In this document: positions 34,807 through 46,181 of the stretch, one piece after another | How the letters are laid out: every line of letters starts with the position of its first letter | Position numbering within the stretch: position 1 is the first letter of the stretch | From: Streptomyces sp. NBC_00654 | Lineage (GTDB): Bacteria > Actinomycetota > Actinomycetes > Streptomycetales > Streptomycetaceae | DNA length: 64,000 nucleotides | NCBI RefSeq assembly: GCF_026341775.1 | Contig: NZ_JAPEOB010000002.1 | Location: 1,364,001 to 1,428,000, forward strand | Reading direction: 5' to 3' | The notes under the pieces: generated by a model | The model's input: the letters and a program-made list of their open reading frames with translations, nothing else | What the model was told of the DNA's origin: nothing | Database searches by the model: none | Program-made: the position numbers and the translations under genes

Positions 34807-36179
34807 AGGCCGTCCGTCGCGGCCTCGGGCCCGCCGCGCCCGAGCCGCTCGCGGACCCGGTCCGCCACGTCCGCGTACCGCGCCTCGGCGCCGTAGCGCG
34901 TGGGGGTGTAGTACCGCTTGTCGCGGACCGCGTCCGGGGCGTACTGCTGGGCGGCGATGCCTCCGGGGACGTCGTGCGGGTAGATGTACCCCTGGGCGTG
35001 GCCCAGCTTGGCCGCACCCTTGTAGTGGCCGTCGCGCAGATGGGCCGGGACGGGGCCGGCGAGGCCCTTGCGCACGTCCTCCTGGGCGGCGGAGATCGCC
35101 AGGGTCGCCGCATTCGACTTGGGGGCCAGGGCCAGCGCGATCGTGGCATGGCTGAGGGTCAGCGCCGCCTCCGGGAAGCCGATCATCGCCACGGCCTGTG
35201 CCGCGGCCACCGCCGTCGGCAGGGCCGTCGGGTCGGCGAGCCCGATGTCCTCGCTGGCGGAGATCATCAGCCGCCGGGCGATGAACCGGGGGTCCTCCCC
35301 CGCCTCGATCATCCGCGCCAGATAGTGCAGCGCGGCGTCCACGTCGGAACCGCGGATGGACTTGATGAGGGCACTGGCCACGTCGTAGTGCTGGTCGCCG
35401 TCCCGGTCGTACTTCACGGCGGCGCGGTCGACGGTCTCCTCGACCGTCCGCAGGCTGATCTCGGACCCGTGTGTGGCGAGCGCCGCACCGGCCGCGGCCT
35501 CCAGCGCGGTGAGCGCCCGGCGGGCGTCGCCGCCCGCGATGCGCAGCAGATGCGCCTCGGCGTCCTCCGGAAGCGTCAGCGCGCCGCCGAGCCCGCGCTC
35601 GTCGCTCAGGGCCCGGCGCAGCAGGGAGCGCAGATCCTCGTCGGTCAGCGGCTCCAGGGTGAGCAGCAGGGAGCGCGAGAGCAGCGGGGAGATGATCGAG
35701 AAATACGGATTCTCGGTGGTGGCGGCGATGAGGGTCACCCAGCGGTTCTCCACGGCGGGGAGCAGGGAGTCCTGCTGGGCCTTGGAGAAGCGGTGGATCT
35801 CGTCGAGGAAGAGGACGGTCTCCTTGCCGAAGCCGCCGGTGGCGCGGCGCGCGCCGTCGATGACGGCCCGGACCTCCTTGACCCCGGCGGTGATCGCGGA
35901 GAGCTCGACGAAGCGCTTGTTGGTGGCCTTGCTGACCACGTACGCCAGTGTCGTCTTGCCGGTGCCGGGCGGACCCCAGAGGATCACCGAGGACGGGCCC
36001 GCGGGGCCGCCGCTCCCCTCGCCGACGAGGCGGCGCAGCGGGGAGCCCGGTCTGAGCAGATGCTGCTGGCCGACGACCTCGTCGAGGACGCGGGGACGCA
36101 TCCGGACAGCGAGGGGGCTGCTGGACGGGTCCTTCTCCTGGCGGTCTTCGGCTGCTGCGGTAAAGAGGTCGGGCTCCAC
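34803..36179 (-). CDS. rarA: Replication-associated recombination protein A (RarA/MgsA)
   Basis: AAA+ ATPase related to clamp loaders and RuvB that acts at stalled replication forks. The 458 residues include Walker [14 protein letters not shown], Walker [16 protein letters not shown], sensor-1 [10 protein letters not shown] and the C-terminal MgsA tetramerisation part ([16 protein letters not shown]). The ATG is preceded by GGAGCC. It converges on the DUF2470 gene with a 3-base overlap of stops. Confidence 0.96.
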   Translation of the reverse strand: MEPDLFTAAAEDRQEKDPSSSPLAVRMRPRVLDEVVGQQHLLRPGSPLRRLVGEGSGGPAGPSSVILWGPPGTGKTTLAYVVSKATNKRFVELSAITAGVKEVRAVIDGARRATGGFGKETVLFLDEIHRFSKAQQDSLLPAVENRWVTLIAATTENPYFSIISPLLSRSLLLTLEPLTDEDLRSLLRRALSDERGLGGALTLPEDAEAHLLRIAGGDARRALTALEAAAGAALATHGSEISLRTVEETVDRAAVKYDRDGDQHYDVASALIKSIRGSDVDAALHYLARMIEAGEDPRFIARRLMISASEDIGLADPTALPTAVAAAQAVAMIGFPEAALTLSHATIALALAPKSNAATLAISAAQEDVRKGLAGPVPAHLRDGHYKGAAKLGHAQGYIYPHDVPGGIAAQQYAPDAVRDKRYYTPTRYGAEARYADVADRVRERLGRGGPEAATDGL

Positions 36180-36265
36180 GTTTTGAAGCCTATGTCACCG
36201 CACTGACAGCGCCGCCGGGGCGGTCGCCCGCCCGGCCCGCGCTGCCGGTGCGCCGACGGTGCCGC

Positions 36266-36901
36266 TCAGCTGGTCCAGAAGTCCCACCAGCGGGTCAGGA
36301 TCAGCATGCCGATGATGCCGATCCAGAGCACCGGCGGCACCCAGTGGAATTCCGTCAGCCCGTTCCGCAGCCAGGCGGGGGCGGGGAGAACGCGGTTCTT
36401 GATGTTGTGCGTGGTGACGTAGCAGAACATGAAGATCGTGGCGACCCAGGCCAGGCAGCACCACAGGCAGAGCGAGTTGATGTTGTAGAGCGACTGGTAC
36501 TGGAGCCAGGTGCAGAAGCCGACACCGAACAGCGTGCCGGCGTTGAGGCCCAGCCAGAACCAGCCGCGGAAGCGTGCTCCGGCGAGCAGTCCCACGCCGA
36601 TGCAGATCACCATGGCGTAGGTGACGAGCCCGAGCATCGGGTTGGGGAAGCCGAAGGCGGCCGCCTGCTCGCTCTTCATGATGTTCCCGCACGCGACCAC
36701 CGGGTTGAGGCTGCAGCCGGGTGTGAAGCTGGGGTCTTCGAGCAGCTTGAACTTGTCGATCGTGATGACCCACGCGGCGAGCAGTCCGGCCGCTCCGGTG
36801 ATCACCAGCAGCAGTGCGAACGCGCGCGTGCCGCCGATGGTCCTCTTCCCGCCGTCCTCTTCCTGGTGCGAGGAGGGATGATCTACCGCTGCAGTCGTCA
36901 T
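36266..36901 (-). CDS. Vitamin K epoxide reductase (VKOR) family protein
   Basis: Membrane thiol oxidoreductase, in actinobacteria the partner that re-oxidises DsbA-like proteins for disulfide formation outside the cell. The 211 residues have about five membrane helices, the redox motif CLWC (in NSLCLWCCLAWV), and the loop cysteine pair in TPGCSLNPVVACGNIM. The N-terminal 20 residues are hydrophilic. The ATG is weakly supported by GGAA. No DsbA gene adjoins it here. Confidence 0.92.
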   Translation of the reverse strand: MTTAAVDHPSSHQEEDGGKRTIGGTRAFALLLVITGAAGLLAAWVITIDKFKLLEDPSFTPGCSLNPVVACGNIMKSEQAAAFGFPNPMLGLVTYAMVICIGVGLLAGARFRGWFWLGLNAGTLFGVGFCTWLQYQSLYNINSLCLWCCLAWVATIFMFCYVTTHNIKNRVLPAPAWLRNGLTEFHWVPPVLWIGIIGMLILTRWWDFWTS

Positions 36902-37187
36902 ATCGCCGTTCCATCAATGGGTATCCAGCCGGGCACGGTCATTGTGCCGCACCACCGCGCAGGTCAACCGTTCGATGGACATAAAGGTGTTCACACGGGA
37001 GGCACCGGACCGCCGCTGGCCCCCGCCTCCGCCGGACGCCCGTCGGTCCGGCGGACTCTCGGCGGATGCCGATCTCCGGCGGCGTCGTGACATCGACGCC
37101 ACCCCACCGCATGAATTCGCGCGCACCGAGTTGACGACAGAGAAAGAGGCTGACGGGCGGCGCCACGTGGCCACCGGGCGCGGACGC
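36902..37187. other. Intergenic region upstream of the VKOR gene
   Basis: No gene is convincing on either strand. On the minus strand a TTGACC (bases 36962-36967) followed after 15 bases by CACAAT is a weak promoter candidate for the VKOR gene. Otherwise I see nothing specific. Confidence 0.4.
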
Positions 37188-37224
37188 CCGTGTGCCCCGG
37201 GTCAACAGCCCCCGGGGCACACGG
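37188..37224 (-). terminator. Terminator after hisS
   Basis: A perfect 14-bp inverted repeat (CCGTGTGCCCCGGG, 9-base loop) begins eight bases past the hisS stop. Confidence 0.75.
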
Positions 37225-37231
37225 TGTTCGG

Positions 37232-38497
37232 CTACCGGCCGAGACGGGCGCGGACCGCCTCGACGACTTCGGGCAGCGGTACGGCGGTCTGCTCCCCGGA
37301 CTCCATGTCCTTGAGCTGCACGACGCCCTCCGCCAGGTCGCGTTCGCCCGCGACGACCGTGAAGCGCGCCCCCGAGCGGTTCGCGCTCTTCATCGCGCCC
37401 TTCAGGCCCCGGCCGCCGAACGCGAAGTCGGCGGCGATGCCGGACCTGCGCAGTTCGGTGACGACGCCGAACAGGGTCCGGCGGGCCTCCTCGCCGAGCG
37501 GGACGGCGTACACGCTGGTGGTGGCGGGGATGTCCAGCTCGATTCCCTCCGCCTCCAGCGCCAGCACCGTACGGTCCACGCCGAGCGCCCAGCCGACGGA
37601 CGGGAGCGCGGGGCCGCCGATCATCTCGGACAGGCCGTCGTAGCGGCCACCGCCGCCGACCGCGGACTGCGAGCCCAGACCGTCGTGGACGAACTCGAAG
37701 GTGGTGCGGGTGTAGTAGTCGAGACCGCGGACGAGCTTCTCGTCGTCCTCGTACACGACCGAGGCGGCGTTCAGCAGTTCGCGCACCTCCTCGTGGTACG
37801 CCTTGCAGGCGTCACAGAGGTAGTCGCGCAGCTTGGGGGCGCCCACGAGCTGCTTCTGCACCTCGGCCCGCTTGTCGTCCAGGACGCGCAGCGGGTTGAT
37901 CTCGATGCGGCGGCGGGTCTCCTCGTCGAGGTCGAGGTCGCGCAGGAAGCCCTGGAGCGCCTCGCGGTAGACGGGGCGGCACTCCTTGTCGCCGAGCGAG
38001 TTCAGCAGGATGCGGAACTCGCGCAGGCCCAGCGAGCGGTACGCCTGGTCGGCCAGGATGATCAGCTCGGCGTCCAGGACCGGGTCCTCGGCGCCGATGG
38101 CCTCGGCACCGACCTGCGAGAAGTGGCGGTAGCGGCCCTTCTGCGGGCGCTCGTACCGGTAGTACGAGCCGGAGTACCAGAGCTTGACCGGGAGGTTGCC
38201 GGCCTTGTGGAGGTTGGCCTCCAGCGCCGCGCGGAGCACCGACGCGGTGCCCTCCGGGCGCAGCGCCAGCTCGGAGCCGCCCTTGGTGGTGAGGGTGTAC
38301 ATCTCCTTGGTGACGATGTCGGTGGACTCGCCGACGCCGCGGGCGAAGAGGTTCACGTCCTCGAAGCCGGGCGTCTCGATGTAGCCGTAGCCGGAGTTGC
38401 GCAGGGGCGCGGAGATGGCCTCGCGCACCGCGAGGTACTTCGCGGAGTCCGGCGGGGTCAGGTCGTACGTGCCCTTGGGGGCCTGAAAGGTGCTCAC
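37232..38497 (-). CDS. hisS: Histidyl-tRNA synthetase
   Basis: Charges tRNA-His. The 421 residues are a typical class-II His[13 protein letters not shown] start, motif 2 [23 protein letters not shown], the histidine signatures [14 protein letters not shown] and GGGGRYDGL, and a C-terminal anticodon domain. The start ([10 protein letters not shown]) follows the metal hydrolase gene by 13 bases, so they are co-transcribed. Confidence 0.97.
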   Translation of the reverse strand: MSTFQAPKGTYDLTPPDSAKYLAVREAISAPLRNSGYGYIETPGFEDVNLFARGVGESTDIVTKEMYTLTTKGGSELALRPEGTASVLRAALEANLHKAGNLPVKLWYSGSYYRYERPQKGRYRHFSQVGAEAIGAEDPVLDAELIILADQAYRSLGLREFRILLNSLGDKECRPVYREALQGFLRDLDLDEETRRRIEINPLRVLDDKRAEVQKQLVGAPKLRDYLCDACKAYHEEVRELLNAASVVYEDDEKLVRGLDYYTRTTFEFVHDGLGSQSAVGGGGRYDGLSEMIGGPALPSVGWALGVDRTVLALEAEGIELDIPATTSVYAVPLGEEARRTLFGVVTELRRSGIAADFAFGGRGLKGAMKSANRSGARFTVVAGERDLAEGVVQLKDMESGEQTAVPLPEVVEAVRARLGR

Positions 38498-38510
38498 GGA
38501 AAGTCTCTCG

Positions 38511-39197
38511 TCACATTCCTCGTCGCGGCGCGTCCATACCGTGCAGATACGGATTGGAGGCGCGCTCGCGGCCGATGGTCGTCTGGGGGCCGTGGCCGGA
38601 CAGCACCACGGTCGAGTCGTCGAGCGGCAGGCACACGCGGGCCAGCGACTCGAGCAGCTCGGCGTGGTCGCCGCCGGGCAGGTCGGTGCGTCCGACGGAG
38701 CCGGCGAAGAGCAGGTCGCCCGAGAAGAGGACCGGCGGTACGTCCGCGGCCTCGGGCATCCTGAACGTCACCGACCCCTTCGTATGGCCGGGCGCGTGCG
38801 AGACACCGAGCTCCAGACCGGCCAGCCTCAGCAGCGCGCCGTCGGTGAGCTCCTTGACGTCGTCCGGCTCCCCCACGGTCAGCTCGCCCATGAGAGGCAT
38901 CCCGATGGAGCGGCCGAGGGCCTTCTCCGGGTCGCTCATCATGTAGCGGTCCTCCGGGTGGATCCAGGCGGGGACGTCATGGGCGCCGCACACCGGGACG
39001 ACCGAGGCGACATGGTCGATGTGTCCATGGGTGAGCACGACGGCGACGGGCTTGAGCCGATGCTTCTTGAGCGCGTCCTCGACGCCCTGGGCGGCCTGAT
39101 GGCCCGGGTCGATGATCACGCACTCCTCGCCTGCGGCGGGGGCGACCAGGTAGCAATTGGTCCCCCAGGCCCCGGCGGGGAACCCGGCAATGAGCAC
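38511..39197 (-). CDS. Metallo-beta-lactamase-fold hydrolase (glyoxalase II-like)
   Basis: The 228 residues carry the zinc motif [22 protein letters not shown] and the bridging Asp in [20 protein letters not shown], all typical of glyoxalase II-like hydrolases. The natural substrate is unknown; thioester hydrolysis is likely. The GTG start ([18 protein letters not shown]) has AAGGA upstream. It is the first gene of a two-gene unit with hisS, divergent from the cyclophilin gene. Confidence 0.9.
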   Translation of the reverse strand: MLIAGFPAGAWGTNCYLVAPAAGEECVIIDPGHQAAQGVEDALKKHRLKPVAVVLTHGHIDHVASVVPVCGAHDVPAWIHPEDRYMMSDPEKALGRSIGMPLMGELTVGEPDDVKELTDGALLRLAGLELGVSHAPGHTKGSVTFRMPEAADVPPVLFSGDLLFAGSVGRTDLPGGDHAELLESLARVCLPLDDSTVVLSGHGPQTTIGRERASNPYLHGMDAPRRGM

Positions 39198-39345
39198 GAT
39201 CGTCCTTAATGTTCGTCCGGCGGAAGCGGCCGCAGCGAAGGATGCAGCAGATCAGAGCCTACCGGCGCTCCTCATTACACAGGTAACCCATATACCGTAC
39301 GGGTCAGCCCAGGCCCGATGACACGACGTACAAGGAGATCAACCG

Positions 39346-40137
39346 GTGGTCAGCAGCGATCAGCGGCGGCGGCAGCTCGCCCGGGAGAAGTACGAGCGGC
39401 AGCAGCAGCGCCGGGAGGAAGCCCGCCGCAGGACCAGGCGTGTCACCGTGATCACCGCGTCCGCGGTGGCCGTGGCCGCGGTGGTCGGCGTGGGCGCGTA
39501 CGTCGCGGCGGACAGCGGTGACGGCAAGGACGGCAAGAGCGAAGCCGCCGCGAGCCAGAGCCCGTCCGCCTCGCCCTCCGCGAGCGAGAGCGCGGCCCCC
39601 GAGCCCGCGATGAAGATCGACAAGAAGGCCAAGTACACGATGTCGCTCAAGACGAGCCAGGGCGACATCGCGTTCACGATGGACGCGGCGAAGACCCCGC
39701 ACACCGCGAACTCGTTCAAGGCGCTCGCCGACAAGGGCTACTTCGACGGTACGAAGTGTCACCGCCTGACCACACAGGGCATCTACGTCCTCCAGTGCGG
39801 CGACCCCAAGGGCGACGGCACCGGCGGTCCCGGCTACACGCTCCCGGACGAGAACCTGACCGCGCTCGGCAAGGCCGGCGCCGACGGCAATGTGACGTTC
39901 CCCGCGGGCACGGTGGCGATGGCCAACACGGGCCAGCCGCACACCGGTGGCAGCCAGTTCTTCCTCGTCTACAAGGAGACCAAGCTGCCGCCCACCTACA
40001 CCCCGTTCGGGACCATCGACGAGGCCGGTCTGAAGGCCGTCCAGAAGGTCGGCGAGGCCGGTGTCGAGGGCGGTGCGGGTGACGGTGCGCCGAAGAAGGC
40101 CGTGAGCATCGAGAAGGCGTCCGTCGCCAAGGACTGA
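39346..40137 (+). CDS. Membrane-anchored cyclophilin-type peptidyl-prolyl isomerase
   Basis: Speeds proline isomerisation in proteins outside the membrane. The 263 residues have a basic cytoplasmic start (QRRRQLAREKYERQQQRREEA), one membrane helix (VTVITASAVAVAAVVGVGAYVA), a Ser/Ala-rich linker (SQSPSASPSASESAAPEP) and a cyclophilin domain with YFDGTKCHRL, LQCGDPKGDGTGGPGY and GGSQFFLVY. The GTG start has AAGGAG upstream. A trigger in the row with DUF349 is not evident, as a terminator follows. Confidence 0.93.
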   Translation: MVSSDQRRRQLAREKYERQQQRREEARRRTRRVTVITASAVAVAAVVGVGAYVAADSGDGKDGKSEAAASQSPSASPSASESAAPEPAMKIDKKAKYTMSLKTSQGDIAFTMDAAKTPHTANSFKALADKGYFDGTKCHRLTTQGIYVLQCGDPKGDGTGGPGYTLPDENLTALGKAGADGNVTFPAGTVAMANTGQPHTGGSQFFLVYKETKLPPTYTPFGTIDEAGLKAVQKVGEAGVEGGAGDGAPKKAVSIEKASVAKD

Positions 40138-40144
40138 CCGGCGG

Positions 40145-40168
40145 GGCGGCCGGGCGCTCCCGGCCGCC
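40145..40168 (+). terminator. Terminator after the cyclophilin gene
   Basis: A perfect 10-bp stem (GGCGGCCGGG/CCCGGCCGCC, loop CGCT) lies seven bases past the stop. Confidence 0.65.
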
Positions 40169-40214
40169 GCCGGGGCGGCCCAGGAGCACCGGAGAATTTC
40201 GGCCGCGCTGAGTG

Positions 40215-40244
40215 CGGACAGCCGGGCGGCCGGTCGCCTAGATT
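40215..40244 (+). promoter_or_regulatory. Candidate promoter of the DUF349 gene
   Basis: A -35 CGGACA and a -10 TAGATT are 18 bases apart. Transcription would start near base 40251, giving a leader of about 88 bases. Confidence 0.45.
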
Positions 40245-40255
40245 GGCGTTGTGCA

Positions 40256-40322
40256 GGGCGGGCGATGCCCGCCCCAGGAAACTGTGGACGATGCCCGGGG
40301 GGCGAACCCCCTCGCAGGCATC
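40256..40322 (+). promoter_or_regulatory. Structured 5' leader of the DUF349 gene
   Basis: Three consecutive stem-loops: GGGCGGGC-GAT-GCCCGCCC, a small CAG-GAAA-CTG, and a larger one in which GATGCC pairs with GGCATC around GGGGG-CGAA-CCCCC. The last ends two bases before the purine-rich ribosome-binding site (GGTGGAGGAGG). I do not recognise a known riboswitch class. The structures were paired by eye. Confidence 0.4.
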
Positions 40323-40338
40323 AGGTGGAGGAGGCGCT

Positions 40339-41568
40339 GTGAGCAGCGACCCGTGGGGCCGCGTCGATGAGACCGGCACCGTGTACGTGCGTACAGCCGA
40401 TGGCGAGCAGGTCGTCGGATCGTGGCAGGCCGGTTCCCCCGAGGAGGCTCTGGCCTACTTCGAGCGCAAGTACGACGGCATTGTGGTCGAGATCGGCCTC
40501 CTCGAACGGCGGGTGAAGACCACCGACCTTTCGGCCAAGGACGCGACGACCGCGATCGAGCATCTGCGGCAGCAGGTCGACGAGCACCACGCCGTCGGCG
40601 ATCTCGACGCGCTCCGCAAGCGGCTGGACGCACTCGTGGCGACGGTCGACTCGCGGCGCGAGGAGCGCAAGGTCCAGAAGGCGAAGCAGACCGACGAGGC
40701 CAAGCACGCCAAGGAGGCGCTCGTCGCCGAGGCCGAGGAGCTGGCGCAGAGCGAGCAGTGGCGGTCCGCCGGCGAGCGGCTGCGGGCGCTGGTGGACACC
40801 TGGAAGGGGCTGCCCCGGCTGGACCGCAAGTCGGACGACGAGCTGTGGCACCGCTTCTCGCATGCCCGGTCGGCCTTCTCCAAGCGCCGCAAGGCCCACT
40901 TCGCCTCGCTGGACGCCCAGCGCGAGGAGGCCCGCAAGGCCAAGGAGAAGCTGGTCACCGAGGCCGAGTCGCTCTCGGGTTCCAAGGACTGGGTGACCAC
41001 GGCCGCCCGCTACCGCGACCTGATGACCGAGTGGAAGGCCGCGGGCCGTGCGCAGCGCGAGTCCGAGGACGAGCTGTGGAACCGTTTCCGGGGCGCGCAG
41101 GACGTCTTCTTCGCCGCCCGCAGCGAGGTGTTCGCCGAGCGGGACGCGGAGCAGGGCGAGAACCTCAAGCTCAAGGAGGAGCTCGCGGTCGAGGCCGAGA
41201 AGCTGGTGCCGGTGAAGGACCTGAAGGCGGCCAGGGCCGCTTTCCGTGCCGTCAACGAGCGCTGGGAGGCCATCGGCCACGTACCGCGTGACGCCCGCCC
41301 GAAGGTCGAGGGCCGGATGCACGCGGTGGAGCGGGCGCTCCAGGAGGCGGAGGAGTCCGAGTGGCGCCGGACGAACCCGGAGGCGCGGGCCCGCGCCGCC
41401 GGTCTCACCGGCCAGCTCCAGGATGCCGTGGACAAGCTCCGCGCGCAGATCGACACCGCGCGTGCGGCGGGCAACAACGCCCGTGCGGACAAGCTGTCCA
41501 AGGAGCTCGAAGGCCGCCAGGCGCTGCTGGACCAGGCGCTGAAGGGGCTGGAGGAGTTCGGCGGCTAG
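40339..41568 (+). CDS. DUF349 coiled-coil protein
   Basis: The 409 residues are almost wholly helical and charged, with repeated DUF349 units (DTWKGLPRLDRKSDDELWHRFSHARSAF, TEWKAAGRAQRESEDELWNRFRGAQDVFF and NERWEAIGHVPRD). DUF349 proteins have no settled biochemical role. A conserved tryptophan-centred helix pair recurs three times here. The GTG start (VSSDPWGRVDETG) follows GGAGGAGG. It stands alone and converges on rel across a 27-bp palindrome. A long helical scaffold or RNA/ribosome-binding function is possible, but unproven. Confidence 0.9.
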   Translation: MSSDPWGRVDETGTVYVRTADGEQVVGSWQAGSPEEALAYFERKYDGIVVEIGLLERRVKTTDLSAKDATTAIEHLRQQVDEHHAVGDLDALRKRLDALVATVDSRREERKVQKAKQTDEAKHAKEALVAEAEELAQSEQWRSAGERLRALVDTWKGLPRLDRKSDDELWHRFSHARSAFSKRRKAHFASLDAQREEARKAKEKLVTEAESLSGSKDWVTTAARYRDLMTEWKAAGRAQRESEDELWNRFRGAQDVFFAARSEVFAERDAEQGENLKLKEELAVEAEKLVPVKDLKAARAAFRAVNERWEAIGHVPRDARPKVEGRMHAVERALQEAEESEWRRTNPEARARAAGLTGQLQDAVDKLRAQIDTARAAGNNARADKLSKELEGRQALLDQALKGLEEFGG

Positions 41569-41571
41569 GCC

Positions 41572-41604
41572 GGACCTGACCGGTCGGACCTGGCCGGTCG
41601 GACC
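41572..41604. repeat. 14-bp tandem repeat after the DUF349 gene
   Basis: GGACCTGACCGGTC is followed by GGACCTGGCCGGTC (one change) and a partial third GGACC. The units are nearly palindromic (GACCGGTC). No function is evident. Confidence 0.5.
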
Positions 41605-41617
41605 GACCGTGGACCGG

Positions 41618-41672
41618 ACATACGGAGAGGGGCCGCTGTACGTGACACGTACAGCGGCCCCTCTCCGTATGT
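41618..41672. terminator. Long perfect palindrome between DUF349 gene and rel
   Basis: 27-base arms beginning ACATACGGAGAGGGGCCGCT are separated by one base, so the whole 55 bases are palindromic. The position between converging genes makes it a bidirectional terminator. Confidence 0.8.
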
Positions 41673-41714
41673 CCCGGGCGGGCCCGTATGCAACGGGCAG
41701 GCCCGGACGGGGAC

Positions 41715-44342
<2,628 letters not shown>

Positions 44343-44423
44343 GAGCGCTCCTCGTGCGGATCCGGGGTACCCGGAAGCCCATGGTATCGACCCCCCGGCC
44401 GGACCTCGCCCGGGGACCGCGGG

Positions 44424-44488
44424 AGCCCCTGTCGACGCGGAACGGGCACCCGGTGTTCCCGGGTGCCCGTTCCGCGTCGACAGGGGCT
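44424..44488 (-). terminator. Terminator between apt and rel
   Basis: A perfect 30-bp inverted repeat (arms beginning AGCCCCTGTCGACGCGGAAC, 5-base loop) lies about 30 bases past the apt stop and 82 bases upstream of the rel start. Rel must therefore have its own promoter in between. Confidence 0.85.
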
Positions 44489-44519
44489 CGTGCGGCGGGT
44501 GAGCGCCGCCGTGCGGGGC

Positions 44520-45071
44520 TCAGAGCGTGATCAGTGCCTCCATCGGCGCGCCCCGCAGCGCGGGCTCCAGCCGGGCCCGGCCGGAGAGGAAGCCGAGCTC
44601 CATGAGGACCGAGACGCCCACGACCTGAGCGCCGGCCCGCCGGATCAGCTCCAGAGAGGCCTCGGCGGTGCCGCCGGTGGCGAGGACGTCGTCGATGACC
44701 ATGATCCGGTCGTCCGCGGTGAGGTCCTCGGCGTGGATCTCGATCTCCGCGCTGCCGTACTCCAGCTCGTAGGCCTGCCGGAGCGTGGCTCCGGGCAGCT
44801 TCCCGGCCTTGCGGACGGGTACGAAGCCGAGCCCGGCCCGGACCGCGACGGGGGCGGCCAGGATGAAGCCGCGCGCCTCCAGTCCGACGATCTTCGTGGC
44901 GCCGTGCCGGACGCACAGCTCCGCGAGGGCGTCGGTCAGCGCCGTGAAGGCGACCGGGTCCGCGAGCAGCGGGGTGATGTCCTTGAAGACCACACCGGGC
45001 TTCGGATAGTCGGCCACATCACGGATGCGGCTGAGCAGCAGTTCCCGGGTCGACGCGGTGGTGCTGGTCAT
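44520..45071 (-). CDS. apt: Adenine phosphoribosyltransferase
   Basis: Salvages adenine to AMP using PRPP. The 183 residues contain DYPKPGVVFKDITPLLADP, VGLEARGFILAAPVA and the PRPP motif IMVIDDVLATGGTAEAS. Two ATG codons are adjacent: the upstream one overlaps the secF stop in ATGA, and the second is better spaced from GGGGAA, so I used it. It is the last gene of the ruv-sec transcript. Confidence 0.95.
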   Translation of the reverse strand: MTSTTASTRELLLSRIRDVADYPKPGVVFKDITPLLADPVAFTALTDALAELCVRHGATKIVGLEARGFILAAPVAVRAGLGFVPVRKAGKLPGATLRQAYELEYGSAEIEIHAEDLTADDRIMVIDDVLATGGTAEASLELIRRAGAQVVGVSVLMELGFLSGRARLEPALRGAPMEALITL

Positions 45072-46180
45072 CATCGCTTCCCCGGAGTCCGGCCGTGGCC
45101 CCCGGGCTGCCGGGGCCGGCCCACGGTGGCACCGGCGGTCTCGGCGTCCTCGGGGAAGGCGTCCTGCGGCTCGTCCTCGCGCTCGTCGTCGGCGGACTCG
45201 CCCTTGGCGGCGGCCGCCGCGCGCTTGGCGAGGATCCGCTTCTTCAGCGCCTTCATCTGCGGGTCGCGTTCCTTGAGGTCGGCGACGAGCGGAGTGGCGA
45301 TGAAGATCGAGGAGTACGCACCGGCGGCGAGACCGACGAACAGCGACAGCGAGATGTCGTTCAGCATGCCCGCGCCGAGGACACCGCCACCGATGAACAG
45401 CAGGCCGGCGACCGGCAGCAGCGCCACGACGGTGGTGTTGATGGAACGGACCAGGGTGCTGTTGATCGACCGGTTGGCGATCTCGCTGTAGGTGAAGCGG
45501 GTCTGCTTGGTGATCCCCTTCTGGCCCTCCTTGAGGCTGTCGAAGACGACGACCGTGTCGTAGAGGGAGTAACCGAGGATGGTCAGCAGACCGATCACGG
45601 TGCCCGGGGTGACCTCGAAGCCGACCAGCGCGTAGACGCCGACCGTGATGGTGATGTCGTGGATCAGGGCGACGAGGGCCGCGATGGCCATCCGCCACTC
45701 GAAGGCGATGGCCAGGTAGACCACCACGAGGACCATGAAGATCCCGAGGCCCATCCAGGCCTTGTTGGCGATCTGCTCACCCCAGCTGGGGCCGACCAGG
45801 TCCGCGTTGATCTTCTCCGCCGGCACCCCGAGGTCCTGGGAGAGCTGCGTCTTGATCGCGTCGGCCTTGGCCGTGTCGACCTCGGTGATCTGGATGCGCA
45901 GACCGCCGTTGCCCAGTTCCTGGACGATCGCCTCGTGGCCGGAGGCCTCCACCGCGGCCTCGTGGGCCTGGGAGCTCGAGATCTTGGCCTTGACGTCGGT
46001 CGTGAAGACCGCGCCGCCCTTGAACTCGATGCCCATGTTGAGGCCGCTGACCGCCAGGCCGAGGATGGCCGTGATGGTGATCAGTATCGAGACGCCGTAC
46101 CAGATCTTGCGCTTGCCGATGAAGTCGTAACCGACCTCGCCGCGGTAGAGCCGGGCGCCGAGATTGCCGAGTCGCGACAT
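45071..46180 (-). CDS. secF: Protein-export membrane protein SecF
   Basis: With SecD and YajC drives late steps of Sec export using the proton gradient. The 369 residues have six membrane helices, the large first outer loop and the RND-type motifs GTVIGLLTILGYSLYDTVVVFD and ETAnR-like FTYSEIANRSINSTLVRS. A charged C-terminal tail (about 60 residues, Lys/Glu-rich) faces the cytosol. The ATG (MSRLGNLGAR) follows AAGGAGG by seven bases and starts one base after the secD stop. Confidence 0.96.
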   Translation of the reverse strand: MSRLGNLGARLYRGEVGYDFIGKRKIWYGVSILITITAILGLAVSGLNMGIEFKGGAVFTTDVKAKISSSQAHEAAVEASGHEAIVQELGNGGLRIQITEVDTAKADAIKTQLSQDLGVPAEKINADLVGPSWGEQIANKAWMGLGIFMVLVVVYLAIAFEWRMAIAALVALIHDITITVGVYALVGFEVTPGTVIGLLTILGYSLYDTVVVFDSLKEGQKGITKQTRFTYSEIANRSINSTLVRSINTTVVALLPVAGLLFIGGGVLGAGMLNDISLSLFVGLAAGAYSSIFIATPLVADLKERDPQMKALKKRILAKRAAAAAKGESADDEREDEPQDAFPEDAETAGATVGRPRQPGGHGRTPGKR

Positions 46181-46181
46181 C

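Noticed and set aside
36942..37643. Plus-strand open frame between the VKOR gene and hisS
   Set aside because: It runs through the hisS terminator and is antisense to hisS, with no ribosome-binding site or family features.
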